A stretch of 64,000 nucleotides of DNA from Roseovarius sp. S88 (GTDB taxonomy: Bacteria > Pseudomonadota > Alphaproteobacteria > Rhodobacterales > Rhodobacteraceae). This document shows, in pieces, positions 47,131 to 55,476 of the stretch. The stretch lies in contig NZ_CP146069.1 in the NCBI RefSeq assembly GCF_037023735.1, positions 248,001 to 312,000 on the forward strand. The letters are read 5' to 3'. The stretch's first letter is position 1, and each line of letters starts with the position of its first letter. The notes beneath the pieces were generated by a model that saw nothing but the letters and a program-made list of their open reading frames with translations, did no database searches and was not told the origin of the DNA. The position numbers were made by a program, and so were the translations under genes.

Positions 47131-48402
47131 CTATGTGCGCTGAGTTACGCAGGCCATGTAGAATCCGTCCATGCCGCCAAGGTCGGACCAATAGTCTGGA
47201 CGCAAACGCAAACCGCCTTCCTCGGTAAGCCATTCAGGTTCTATCCCGAGATTGTCAAAAACAGTTGGCTCGGTTTGAAGATCTTCCCGCCGTTCAAGAA
47301 GCTCTTCAATCTGTACTTCGCCTTCATCGGGCAACAGTGAGCAGGTGCAAAACATAAGCCGCCCGCCAGGTGCAAGCAGTGACACCGCGTGGTTCAGCAT
47401 TTTGGCTTGTAGTGCGATCAGTTCGCCGAACTCCGATCCATCCTTGGCGTAGGGTAAATCGGGGTGACGCCGGATTGTTCCTGTCGCCGAGCAGGGTGCG
47501 TCAAGCAGGACAAGATCATATCCAGACTTATCGAACGCCAATACGTTTTCGATGACAAGCTCGGCTGACAAGTTGGTGCGCTCAAGGTTTTCCCGCACTC
47601 GGTCCATGCGACGCTCAGACGTATCAATCGCGGTCACCTCCGCCCCCGCAGCCGCCAGTTGCAGTGTTTTTCCGCCAGGTGCCGCACACATATCGAGCGC
47701 GCGCATTCCGGGACTTGGGTTGAGAGCCCTGACAGGAATGGCGGCTGCAGCATCTTGCACCCACCACTCGCCGGTTTCGAAACCTGGCTGGGCCGAGACT
47801 TGACCAAAATCTGTGAGGCGGATTGATCCCGTCGGCAACAGCGTTCCACCGAGCATCTCTGCGACACGTGCGCTGTCTGACTTTGCCGTGACATCCAGAG
47901 GCGCGCCTTTGAAATGCGCGGCTTCCATGGCTGAAACAGAGCCATTCCCCCACGCCTGAGCCAGTGGCTCGCGCAACCAGCGAGGCATACGAGGAATGCG
48001 CAGGTCGTTCCACGGACGCCCGGCTCCTTCGGCCATTTGCCGAAGCACTGCGTTTACCAACCCCTTGAGATGACGGTAGCGATTGTTGGTGGAGATGTGG
48101 CTTACCAGATCGCTGACCACACCATGCGCATCGCCTCCAAGACACAGTTCTACCGTGCCAAGCCGCAGAGCATTGCGGACATGAAGCGGCGGCTTTTTTC
48201 GGACTACACGAGAGAGCAATCGATCTGCCCGCTCCAGACCTCTCAACGTGTCGGTGGCAAGTCGAAGCGCCTCGGCCCTTTGAGACCCCTTCAAATCTCG
48301 CAGCACACCAGACGAGTCTGACAACATACGTCCCTGACCGATCACTTGATCCAATAGGGCCACAGCCGCGCCGCGCGCAGAAGGAGGTTTCCGAGGTGTC
48401 AT
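47131..48402 (-). CDS. rsmB: RsmB-type 16S rRNA m5C methyltransferase
   Basis: SAM-dependent RNA cytosine-C5 methyltransferase. The N-terminal NusB-like RNA-binding part (about 1-140) precedes a methyltransferase domain with the SAM loop ALDMCAAPGGKTLQLA, the motif VLLDAPCSATGTIRRHPDL (catalytic-type cysteine), and MFCTCSLLPDEGEVQIE (second cysteine). 423 residues is typical. It is the first gene of the leftward series rsmB-heparinase-purH-lspA-DUF3035-M16-M16. Confidence 0.93.
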   Translation of the reverse strand: MTPRKPPSARGAAVALLDQVIGQGRMLSDSSGVLRDLKGSQRAEALRLATDTLRGLERADRLLSRVVRKKPPLHVRNALRLGTVELCLGGDAHGVVSDLVSHISTNNRYRHLKGLVNAVLRQMAEGAGRPWNDLRIPRMPRWLREPLAQAWGNGSVSAMEAAHFKGAPLDVTAKSDSARVAEMLGGTLLPTGSIRLTDFGQVSAQPGFETGEWWVQDAAAAIPVRALNPSPGMRALDMCAAPGGKTLQLAAAGAEVTAIDTSERRMDRVRENLERTNLSAELVIENVLAFDKSGYDLVLLDAPCSATGTIRRHPDLPYAKDGSEFGELIALQAKMLNHAVSLLAPGGRLMFCTCSLLPDEGEVQIEELLERREDLQTEPTVFDNLGIEPEWLTEEGGLRLRPDYWSDLGGMDGFYMACVTQRT

Positions 48403-48482
48403 ATGCTTTGATTGGCCTTTCGACGAAGGCGGCGTATATCAAGCAAAGACCTTTTTCACCAGAGCCAGAGGCCAAAATCACG

Positions 48483-48658
48483 ATGAGCCAAGATCAAAAG
48501 GATTTCCCAGAGGCCGCGAAACGCGCACTTGCGGAGGCTGAGGAACGGCGCAAACTGGCCAAAGACCTTAGTCTTCCCAAAGAACTGGGAGGTCGCAAAG
48601 GGCCTGAACCCGTTCGTTACGGCGATTGGGAAAAAAGGGGATCGCGGTCGATTTTTAA
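48483..48658 (+). CDS. DUF1674 protein (SDH assembly factor 4-like), frameshifted
   Basis: DUF1674 proteins are homologues of succinate dehydrogenase assembly factor 4, which protects the flavinylated SdhA subunit. The part ELGGRKGPEPVRYGDWEK is the family signature. The expected ending KKGIAVDF followed by TAA (48656-48658) lies in another frame: at A6G4 (48631-48640) one base seems missing, and as read the frame runs on to 48917 antisense to the next gene. I give the intended limits. ATG 48483 is preceded weakly by GAGG. The gene is divergent from rsmB. Confidence 0.85.
48631..48640 (+). other. Frameshift site in the DUF1674 gene
   Basis: Six As followed by four Gs. One extra A or G here restores the conserved WEKKGIAVDF ending and a TAA stop. 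It is the second homopolymer-associated break in this window after flgD. Confidence 0.75.
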
Positions 48659-48680
48659 TCAGACCGCACTGTTGATACGG

Positions 48681-49034
48681 CTATTTCAGAACAAGATCGG
48701 CGAACTGCCCTGTTCCTTGATCAGAAATAAAGCGAATTGTTTCACCTTGGATCTTTACGGCTTGGCAGTTCGGGCCAAGATCACGTTTGCCCCAATAGAG
48801 ATCTCGGCAAAAGTATCCGGATTTCCATTGCCAGGCTCCGGTAACAGAGCGACCAAACGCCCGCCCGGCAATTTCTCCGCCCGGTGTAACGGTAAGATCA
48901 ATTCCAAATCTCTTTAGTTTCTTGTCCTTGATCACTTCGACAAATGCGTCGCGATCATCAATCTTGTTGAAGCCATCAGCAAACGCTGGTGACGTCGCCA
49001 AAAGGCCGACGATAAGAGCTGATAGTAGTCGCAT
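48681..49034 (-). CDS. Small secreted protein of unknown function
   Basis: A 117-residue protein with a clear signal peptide (about 19 residues ending in AFA) and a compact beta-rich mature part containing ITPGGEIAGRAFG-like sequence (LTVTPGGEIAGRAFGRSVTG) and two cysteines (YFCRDLYWGKRDLGPNC) that could form a disulfide. I recognise no catalytic motif. It lies downstream of dapB on the same strand, separated by 55 bases that contain a 27-bp inverted repeat. Confidence 0.8.
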   Translation of the reverse strand: MRLLSALIVGLLATSPAFADGFNKIDDRDAFVEVIKDKKLKRFGIDLTVTPGGEIAGRAFGRSVTGAWQWKSGYFCRDLYWGKRDLGPNCQAVKIQGETIRFISDQGTGQFADLVLK

Positions 49035-49044
49035 GTGTCCACAC

Positions 49045-49071
49045 CCGTATTAACTGTTTCGTTTAATACGG
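49045..49071. promoter_or_regulatory. 27-bp inverted repeat between dapB and the secreted protein gene
   Basis: Arms CCGTATTAA and TTAATACGG of 9 bp, perfectly complementary, with a 9-base centre, ending 11 bases upstream of the start of the secreted protein gene. AT-rich symmetrical arms without a T-run look more like a protein-binding operator than a terminator. Confidence 0.5.
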
Positions 49072-49089
49072 CGGGCAATATGGTTTGGA

Positions 49090-49908
49090 TCAGTTTTCTT
49101 TCAGGCCCAAGACGTCTAGCATGTCGTACTCGCCCGGCCTACGTCCCTGACCCCAGAGCGCGGCCTTAACCGCACCACGTGCAAACACCGCGCGGTCAGA
49201 GGCCACATGGCGCAGCACAATGCGTTCTCCGGGTGCCGCGAAAAGCACATCATGTTCGCCCACAATGTCGCCGCCGCGGACCGCGTGAAATCCAATTTGG
49301 CCGCGTTCGCGTGCCCCGGTGATGCCGTCGCGGGCTCTGTCGGCGGCGTTCTCCAGAGAAATATTTCGCCCGTCTGCTGCCGCTTGGCCAAGCATGAGCG
49401 CCGTTCCCGAGGGGGCATCGACCTTTTGGTTGTGGTGCGCCTCGATGACTTCGATGTCGTAGTCATCGTCAAGGGCTGCGGCCGCTTTCTTGGTCAGTTG
49501 CACCAATAGGTTTACCCCAAGGCTCATGTTCCCCGCCCGGATGACCGTCGCGTGACGCGCCGCTGCGCCTATCTTTTTGAGATCACTTTCGGCAAAGCCC
49601 GTGGTTCCGATGACATGCACGCAGCGCGCCTGGGCTGCGAGCGCGGCAAAGTCAACAGATGCTGCCGGCGACGTGAAATCCACGACCGCCTGTGCTTTGG
49701 CAAATGCCTCCAGCGCATCATCTGTCACAATCACACCCGAAGACATACCGCCCATCATTTCGCCAAGGTCTTTGCCAATCCAGCCATGCCCGGGTCGCTC
49801 GATTGCGCCTACGAGGTTTGCCCGATCAGACGCGTTGATTGTTTCGATCAGCATCTGACCCATCCGGCCTGAGGCCCCCGTAACAACGATACCTGGCGCG
49901 TCTGTCAT
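49090..49908 (-). CDS. dapB: 4-hydroxy-tetrahydrodipicolinate reductase DapB
   Basis: DapB reduces hydroxytetrahydrodipicolinate in lysine and diaminopimelate synthesis. The NAD(P) site [12 protein letters not shown] is at the N-terminus and the substrate signature [19 protein letters not shown] is intact, including the histidine pair and lysine. 272 residues is typical. It is divergent from rbfA with 85 bases between starts. Confidence 0.97.
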   Translation of the reverse strand: MTDAPGIVVTGASGRMGQMLIETINASDRANLVGAIERPGHGWIGKDLGEMMGGMSSGVIVTDDALEAFAKAQAVVDFTSPAASVDFAALAAQARCVHVIGTTGFAESDLKKIGAAARHATVIRAGNMSLGVNLLVQLTKKAAAALDDDYDIEVIEAHHNQKVDAPSGTALMLGQAAADGRNISLENAADRARDGITGARERGQIGFHAVRGGDIVGEHDVLFAAPGERIVLRHVASDRAVFARGAVKAALWGQGRRPGEYDMLDVLGLKEN

Positions 49909-49993
49909 AACCTGTCTCCAAAATTCCGCCCGACTTCCTTAACGTGGTGATCATCGCTTGGCAAAGCCTCACGCAGGGCATAGATGCAGGGTT

Positions 49994-50389
49994 ATGGCAA
50001 AGAACAAGTTTCACAATGGCCCAGGCCCATCACAAAGACAGCTGCGTGTCGGAGAGTTGATCCGGCGCACGCTGTCGGACGTGTTGTTGCGCGGGGATAT
50101 ACACGATCCTGATCTGAACCGGCTTTCGGTAACCGTAGGCGAAGTTCGCATTTCACCGGATTTGAAGGTGGCGACGGCTTATGTGTTGCCCTTGGCCGGG
50201 CAGGGGCATGACGACGTCATCGAATTTCTTGCCCGCAATCAAGGCGAGCTGCGCCGGATCATTGGTAAGAAGCTTGCGCTGAAATTCGCACCGGAATTGC
50301 GGTTTCGTCTTGATGAGACATTCGATCAGCTTGATGAAACCCGCAGGTTGTTCGCCCAGGATGCTGTGCGGCGTGATTTGGAAACCTAA
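49994..50389 (+). CDS. rbfA: Ribosome-binding factor A
   Basis: RbfA assists maturation of the 30S subunit. The start ATG 49994 gives [20 protein letters not shown], matching alphaproteobacterial RbfA; an upstream in-frame ATG at 49958 is not needed. Motifs [14 protein letters not shown] and [19 protein letters not shown] are typical, and the length is 131 residues. infB is not adjacent; the gene leads rbfA-DUF2233-truB. Confidence 0.95.
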   Translation: MAKNKFHNGPGPSQRQLRVGELIRRTLSDVLLRGDIHDPDLNRLSVTVGEVRISPDLKVATAYVLPLAGQGHDDVIEFLARNQGELRRIIGKKLALKFAPELRFRLDETFDQLDETRRLFAQDAVRRDLET

Positions 50390-50393
50390 CACG

Positions 50394-51125
50394 ATGTGGC
50401 GATTGATCGTCGTTGTGGCCTTTGCCCCCTTCTTTGCACATGCCGCGGACTGTGAGAGCATTCAATTTGACGGTGCGCGCTACACGATTTGTGAAGTGCA
50501 CGCAGCCGAGGACACTTTACAGCTTTTCCTGAATGATCCTGTCTCTGGCACGCCGCTCGCAAGTTTTGACAATGTGGATGCGCATTTGACGGGCAGCGAT
50601 CAAAAGCTGAGCTTTGGAATGAACGCAGGCATGTATCATCAAGATAGAAGCCCAGTTGGTCACTACGTAGAAAATAACACGGCCAAATCCCCATTGATCA
50701 CCAGCGAAGGTCCGGGGAATTTTGGACTGTTGCCCAATGGCGTGTTCTGCATCCGCGCCGGTCGTGCAGATGTGATTGAGACGCTGGCGTTTGAACAAAA
50801 CAAACCGGACTGCACGTTTGCGACGCAATCAGGACCGATGCTGGTCATCAATGGCGCGCTGCACCCCAAATTCCTCGACAACAGCGACAGCCTGTTCATT
50901 CGGAATGGAGTGGGCACGTCTGAAAATGGCGCAACAACATGGTTTGCGATTTCCGATGAACCGGTTAATTTTCACCAATTCGCCCGGTTGTTCAGGGATC
51001 ATTTGGGTGCGCCGCAGGCGTTGTATTTTGACGGCAACATTTCACGTCTTTATGCCCCTGGTATTGGCCGACATGATGGTGGGTTTCCGATGGGGCCTAT
51101 CGTTGGAGTAGTGACACAGAAATGA
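50394..51125 (+). CDS. Secreted phosphodiester glycosidase-family (DUF2233) protein
   Basis: A 243-residue protein with a signal peptide of about 17 residues (ending AHA) and a phosphodiester glycosidase / NAGPA-type domain: KLSFGMNAGMYHQDRSPVG, SEGPGNFGLLPNGVFCI, QSGPMLVINGALHP, and the final SRLYAPGIGRHDGGFPMGPIVG. Related proteins remove GlcNAc from phosphodiesters or process glycans; the bacterial substrates are mostly unknown. It starts four bases after the rbfA stop, so it is likely coupled to ribosome-maturation genes without an obvious reason. Confidence 0.87.
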   Translation: MWRLIVVVAFAPFFAHAADCESIQFDGARYTICEVHAAEDTLQLFLNDPVSGTPLASFDNVDAHLTGSDQKLSFGMNAGMYHQDRSPVGHYVENNTAKSPLITSEGPGNFGLLPNGVFCIRAGRADVIETLAFEQNKPDCTFATQSGPMLVINGALHPKFLDNSDSLFIRNGVGTSENGATTWFAISDEPVNFHQFARLFRDHLGAPQALYFDGNISRLYAPGIGRHDGGFPMGPIVGVVTQK

Positions 51126-51210
51126 ACGCCAAATGTCCATGAGGGGCCTGTTTGACACCCGCAAACGACTGCGATACGCCGCGCCCTTCTGGTGAGGTGT
51201 AAGGATACAC

Positions 51211-52131
51211 ATGGGACGTAAGCGCAAAGGCCGCACGCTATCGGGATGGTTGGTCGTGGACAAACCCGCAGGGATAACATCGACCGCAGTTGTGAACAAA
51301 GTTCGCTGGGCGCTACAGGCGCAAAAAGCCGGGCATGCCGGCACGCTTGATCCAGAGGCAACTGGTGTACTGGCCGTGGCGTTGGGTGAGGCCACAAAAA
51401 CCGTCCCCTATGTCACTGACGCACTGAAGTGCTATCGGTTTACAGTGAGATTGGGACAAGCAACCAACACCGATGATGCGGAAGGCGAGGTGATCAAGGA
51501 AAGTGAGGTGCGCCCGGATGATGCCACCATCAAGGCAGCACTGGGTCAGTTCGTCGGGGATATCGAACAGGTCCCGCCCAAATTTTCGGCAGTAAAAATA
51601 GACGGTCAACGCGCCTACAAATTAGCGCGCGACGGTGAGGATTTTGACGTCGAGGCGCGCCCGCTCTGGGTGGAAGAACTGATCCTGACCGATCGGGCGA
51701 ATGCAGATACAATTGAGCTTGAAATGACCTGCGGCAAAGGCGGATACGTTCGCTCCATCGCCAGGGATCTCGGCGCGGCGCTGGGCTGTTATGGCCATGT
51801 TCTTTCGCTTCGGCGACTATGGTCGGGGCCGTTTCAGGCCGAGGATGGGCTGACCATGGATCAGATTGATGCTATGGCGCATAGCCCGGAACTGGACTCC
51901 TACCTGAAGCCACTCGAGGTTGGACTGGCCGATCTTCCGAAAACCATATGCACCGACACGGGTCTGGCACGTTTGCGCAATGGCAATCCGGGACTTGTGA
52001 TTGCCTCGGATCTTGACTATGGCGAAGAGTGTTGGGCGGCCTATGATGACCGCGCTGTGGCCGTTGGGCGCTTCAAGGGCGGGGAATTGCATCCCTCGCG
52101 GGTTTTCAATCAGGATGCCTCAAATGGGTGA
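51211..52131 (+). CDS. truB: tRNA pseudouridine-55 synthase TruB
   Basis: TruB makes pseudouridine 55 in the T loop of tRNAs. The catalytic aspartate is Asp 47 in [14 protein letters not shown]; the N-terminal [14 protein letters not shown] and the motif [12 protein letters not shown] are also conserved. 306 residues is normal. GAGGTGTAAGG stands before the ATG. Confidence 0.97.
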   Translation: MGRKRKGRTLSGWLVVDKPAGITSTAVVNKVRWALQAQKAGHAGTLDPEATGVLAVALGEATKTVPYVTDALKCYRFTVRLGQATNTDDAEGEVIKESEVRPDDATIKAALGQFVGDIEQVPPKFSAVKIDGQRAYKLARDGEDFDVEARPLWVEELILTDRANADTIELEMTCGKGGYVRSIARDLGAALGCYGHVLSLRRLWSGPFQAEDGLTMDQIDAMAHSPELDSYLKPLEVGLADLPKTICTDTGLARLRNGNPGLVIASDLDYGEECWAAYDDRAVAVGRFKGGELHPSRVFNQDASNG

Positions 52132-52702
52132 TACACCCGGTGCTAAACCAGAGGCACATGACCCAGGCGGCAAGGTGCGCCTGCGTCTGCCAGACGGCGT
52201 GATCGGCGGCGCGACTTTTTCTCAGTGCGGTCACTATCGCCAGGCTTTGACCAGGGACTGGACACCGGACGGATCAACGCCGCGTGCGGTCCTTTTTGTC
52301 GGTATGAATCCATCCGTGGCCGACGCAAGCGCGTCTGACCCAACCTGCCACAGAGAGCTGATGTTTGCGCGCGACTGGGGCTTTACACGTTACCTGAAAG
52401 GCAATGTTCTGGATTGGCGTGCGACGTCGCCCAAGGACATTCCGCATGAGCCTGAGCGCGCCGCCAGCGCTGCTAATCTGCCCGCGTTGCTGGATATGGC
52501 GATGGAATCGGAGCTCGTCGTTATGGCCTATGGCAAATTGCATCATCGCTATGCCAGCATTGTGCAAACTGCCATTGGGTCGCTTGCGTCGACGGGCCGA
52601 CCGTTGAAATGTCTTGGTTTGAACAAAGACGGCTCGGCGAAACATCCGCTTTACCTGCGCAAGGACACAGCGTTGATGGATTTTCCACATAGCTCTGGGT
52701 AA
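52124..52702 (+). CDS. DUF1643 family protein
   Basis: A 192-residue soluble protein of the DUF1643 family of unknown function. Family-like segments are [42 protein letters not shown] and [19 protein letters not shown] chose ATG 52124, nine bases after AGG; it overlaps the truB stop by eight bases. In-frame ATG 52115 is an alternative, and the frame itself opens much further upstream inside truB, where it is not coding. Confidence 0.82.
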   Translation: MGDTPGAKPEAHDPGGKVRLRLPDGVIGGATFSQCGHYRQALTRDWTPDGSTPRAVLFVGMNPSVADASASDPTCHRELMFARDWGFTRYLKGNVLDWRATSPKDIPHEPERAASAANLPALLDMAMESELVVMAYGKLHHRYASIVQTAIGSLASTGRPLKCLGLNKDGSAKHPLYLRKDTALMDFPHSSG

Positions 52703-52721
52703 TGCCGTCTTCCCAGAAGGG

Positions 52722-52748
52722 AACGGGCGCCCAAGTTGGACGCCCGTT
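52722..52748. terminator. Terminator-like hairpin between DUF1643 and degP
   Basis: An 8-bp stem AACGGGCG/CGCCCGTT, extended inside by CCA/TGG across one mismatch, between the ends of two convergent genes, followed by TTTCT on the + strand. Position and shape suit a shared, bidirectional terminator, though the T-run is short. Confidence 0.55.
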
Positions 52749-52770
52749 TCTGAAAGAGTCTTTAGAAGGA

Positions 52771-54237
52771 CTAGCTGTCTTCGAGGGACAGAGCCACAAA
52801 ACGCGGCTCGCCTGCACGACGTACCAGCAGAAGTATCGATTTTCGCCCGGCTTCCGTGGCCTCTTCAATACGGTCCGTCAGATCGCTCATCGCAGTCAGC
52901 TTTTGTTGGCCGGCCTCTGTGATCACGTCGCCGGCTCTCATACCTTTTTCATGCGCCTCTGACAGAGTATCAATATCGGTCACAACCAGACCGTTGGCGT
53001 CTGCGTCAAGCTCCAGCTGACCGCGCAGCTCGTCGTTGAGCTGTTGCAGGGTCAACCCGAGAATTTCGGTCTCGGCTGGCTCGTCTGTTTCGGTGTTTGG
53101 CTGAGCTGCTGGAACCACTCCTTCGGCGGCTTCACGGCGCCCAAGTGTAACCTTAAGGGTTTGAGTCTTGCCTTCACGGAAGACCAGAACGCGCACTGTC
53201 TTCCCGACCTCGGTGTTGCCGACGCGACGAACCAATCCTCTGGTGTCTTCAACTTCGAACCCATCGAATTGAAGAATGACATCGCCAGACGCGATCCCCG
53301 CATCAAGCGCCGGGCCATCAGGCACATCAGTGACCAATGCGCCGGCAACTTTCTCAAGGCCAATGGCCTCCGCCACGTCGTCGGTAACATCCTGAATGCG
53401 AACACCCAGCCAACCACGACGCGTTTCGCCAAACTCTTTGAGCTGATCGACCACACGGGTTACAACGTTGGATGCCATCGAAAATCCAATCCCGATAGAT
53501 CCACCATTTGGCGACAGAATGGCCGTATTGACGCCGATGACTTCACCATCAAGGTTGAACAGGGGCCCACCCGAGTTGCCGCGGTTGATGGCGGCGTCGG
53601 TCTGAATAAAGTCGTCATATGTGCCGCTCAGCTCTCGGTTACGGGCAGAGACAATACCGGCCGAAACCGAAAACCCTTGTCCAAGCGGGTTGCCCATCGC
53701 CATCACCCAGTCACCGACGCGGGCTGTGTCGCTGTCTCCGAAACGCACGAATGGCAAAGCTTCGTCAGTTTCGACTTTCAACAAGGCGATATCGGTGTTT
53801 GGGTCCGTGCCGATCACCTTGGCTTCCAGTTCTTCGCCGGAGAAGAACTCGACAATAATCTCGTCAGCGGACTCGATGACATGGTTATTCGTCACAACGT
53901 AACCATCTTCTGAGATCACAAAGCCTGACCCCAGCGCAGACGTTCGGCGTGGCCGATCGCCGTTGTCGTTCCGATCCTGAAACTCACGGAAGAAATCTTC
54001 GAACGGCGAGCCTTCGGGAACAATCGGTGAAGGGCCGGTGCCCTGTGCAACCACAGTCGAAGTTGTGATATTCACAACCGCCGGACTTATGTCTTCTGCC
54101 AGGTCAGCGAAACTTTCAGGGCGTGCTTGCGACGCGATGGCTTGCGCAAGAACAAACGCCAAGGACAGTGCCAACACCCACACTGCGCGGATCGCATGTG
54201 CAGATGCATGGGGGTAAGATATGGACTTTGCTGTCAC
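52771..54237 (-). CDS. degP: Periplasmic Do-like serine protease DegP/HtrA
   Basis: Envelope quality-control protease. The 488-residue precursor has a hydrophobic signal (about residues 16-38), a trypsin-like domain with triad His 119 (TNNHVIE), Asp 149 (NTDIALLK) and Ser 222 (GNSGGPL), and two C-terminal PDZ domains (about 270-370 and 395-480). It starts with GTG, supported by AAGGAG upstream. It lies downstream of hflKC and DUF2065 on the same strand, a usual proteostasis grouping, but 162 bases separate it from DUF2065, enough for its own promoter. Confidence 0.96.
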   Translation of the reverse strand: MTAKSISYPHASAHAIRAVWVLALSLAFVLAQAIASQARPESFADLAEDISPAVVNITTSTVVAQGTGPSPIVPEGSPFEDFFREFQDRNDNGDRPRRTSALGSGFVISEDGYVVTNNHVIESADEIIVEFFSGEELEAKVIGTDPNTDIALLKVETDEALPFVRFGDSDTARVGDWVMAMGNPLGQGFSVSAGIVSARNRELSGTYDDFIQTDAAINRGNSGGPLFNLDGEVIGVNTAILSPNGGSIGIGFSMASNVVTRVVDQLKEFGETRRGWLGVRIQDVTDDVAEAIGLEKVAGALVTDVPDGPALDAGIASGDVILQFDGFEVEDTRGLVRRVGNTEVGKTVRVLVFREGKTQTLKVTLGRREAAEGVVPAAQPNTETDEPAETEILGLTLQQLNDELRGQLELDADANGLVVTDIDTLSEAHEKGMRAGDVITEAGQQKLTAMSDLTDRIEEATEAGRKSILLLVRRAGEPRFVALSLEDS

Positions 54238-54271
54238 GCGGAAACACTCCTTGCCAAAAACAGGTTTGTGT

Positions 54272-54292
54272 CAGGCAGTCCAACGCTGCCTG
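54272..54292 (-). repeat. Stem-loop in the degP leader
   Basis: A 7-bp inverted repeat CAGGCAG/CTGCCTG with a 7-base loop lies 35-55 bases upstream of degP. It could form a hairpin in the degP mRNA leader. Confidence 0.35.
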
Positions 54293-54308
54293 CACATTTC
54301 TATTCACT

Positions 54309-54336
54309 TATCTAGGTGCGCCGACGGCCCGCGCAA
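54309..54336 (-). promoter_or_regulatory. Candidate degP promoter
   Basis: On the minus strand TTGCGC (54331-54336) and TAGATA (54309-54314) are separated by 16 bases, roughly 70 bases upstream of degP. This is a moderate match to -35/-10 hexamers found by eye; stress sigma-factor sites were not evident. Confidence 0.3.
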
Positions 54337-54399
54337 ACTTCTCAACACCATGTCACGGTCATGTGAATGATTTGTCAATCTTTGACACAAACCGGTATT

Positions 54400-54597
54400 C
54401 TACGCACCCAGGCTTTTGGCGCACCATACCAAAACAACGCCAAGTGCGATAGAAACAAGACCCATCATGCGCCTTTGATCTTCTGTGAGGCTGCGCAAAG
54501 CGGCAAGCAGTTGCTCAACAAGAGAAGGGGCCAGCGCATAGACCAGCCCCTCAAAAATCAGCACCAGCCCAAGGGCCAGAAAGATCGTTTCAATCAT
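54400..54597 (-). CDS. DUF2065 small membrane protein
   Basis: A 65-residue protein of two hydrophobic segments (about 4-24 and 43-62) separated by a charged middle with LTEDQRRMMGL, the DUF2065 layout. Its ATG overlaps the hflC stop (ATGA), a gene order (hflK-hflC-DUF2065-degP) widely seen in alphaproteobacteria. Its function is not known; a link to membrane proteolysis is inferred from context. Confidence 0.88.
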   Translation of the reverse strand: MIETIFLALGLVLIFEGLVYALAPSLVEQLLAALRSLTEDQRRMMGLVSIALGVVLVWCAKSLGA

Positions 54598-55475
54598 TGA
54601 CTTGCCGCAGCGCCCTGATCTGACCGCAGATAGTTAAAGAATTCGCTGTCAGGAGACAGGACCATTGAAGAGTTTTCTCCGCGAAGCGCTTTTCGGTAGG
54701 CATTGAGTGATCGGTAGAACTCAAAGAATTCTGCATCTTCCCCAAAGGCCTGGGCGAAAATAGCGTTGCGCTGCGCGTCTGCTTCACCGCGCGTGATCTC
54801 GGCTTCGCGTCGCGCTTCAGAAACAATCTCGACTTGTGTCCGGTCAGCTTGCGCGCGAACGCGTTGCGCCGCCTCGTTCCCGCGAGCACGTTCGTCCGCT
54901 GCTTCACGCTCACGTTCAGCGCGCATCCGGGCAAAAGTCGCATCAAGGTTCTGCGCCGGAAGGTCTGTACGCTTCAGACGCACGTCGATGATCTCAACAC
55001 CAAGCGAGTTGGCTTGTGCTACGGCACCGTTACGAATGCGCAGCATCAGTGCAAACCGGTCCGAGCTTAGGATGTCATTTGATGCAACCGAACCCAGAAT
55101 TTCGCGCGTCTGGGCACGAAGAATTGAGTCGATCCTGTCTTCGGCGAACTCAATGCCGCCGACACCCACCGCCTGACGGAAGCGCTCTACATCGGTGATC
55201 CGGTAGCGTGCAAAGGCATCGACAACCAGTCGGCGATCATCCAGAGGTGTCACCTCTAGTGGGTCAATGTCGCGGCTGAGGATACGGTCATCATAGCGCA
55301 CAACCTCTTGGATCAGCGGCAGTTTGAACGCCAACCCAGGGTCTTCCTTGACCTTAACAACGCGGCCAAACTGCAGAACCAGCGCTTTTTCCCGCTCGTC
55401 CACAATAAAAATCGAAGAGAGCGCTGCAATGATAAGCACGCCAAGAATGGGCAGAAGGAAACCTGTCTTTTTCAT
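54594..55475 (-). CDS. hflC: FtsH modulator HflC (SPFH protein)
   Basis: HflC with HflK forms a membrane cage around the FtsH protease. An N-terminal membrane anchor (about 5-24) is followed by a band-7/SPFH domain (EKALVLQFGRVV, YDDRILSRDIDPLEVTPLD) and a charged coiled-coil region rich in Arg, Glu and Ala (about 185-250). I chose ATG 55475, which has GGAGG upstream; the frame extends earlier to 55514 inside the end of hflK. 293 residues is typical. Confidence 0.96.
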   Translation of the reverse strand: MKKTGFLLPILGVLIIAALSSIFIVDEREKALVLQFGRVVKVKEDPGLAFKLPLIQEVVRYDDRILSRDIDPLEVTPLDDRRLVVDAFARYRITDVERFRQAVGVGGIEFAEDRIDSILRAQTREILGSVASNDILSSDRFALMLRIRNGAVAQANSLGVEIIDVRLKRTDLPAQNLDATFARMRAEREREAADERARGNEAAQRVRAQADRTQVEIVSEARREAEITRGEADAQRNAIFAQAFGEDAEFFEFYRSLNAYRKALRGENSSMVLSPDSEFFNYLRSDQGAAASQ

Positions 55476-55476
55476 C

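Noticed and set aside
49050..49066. CtrA-like site TTAA-N-TTAA
   Set aside because: The spacing is nine bases and not the seven of the CtrA consensus; I treat it only as part of the 27-bp inverted repeat.
53044..53913. 289-codon open frame on the plus strand
   Set aside because: It is antisense to degP, which has an intact triad and PDZ domains.
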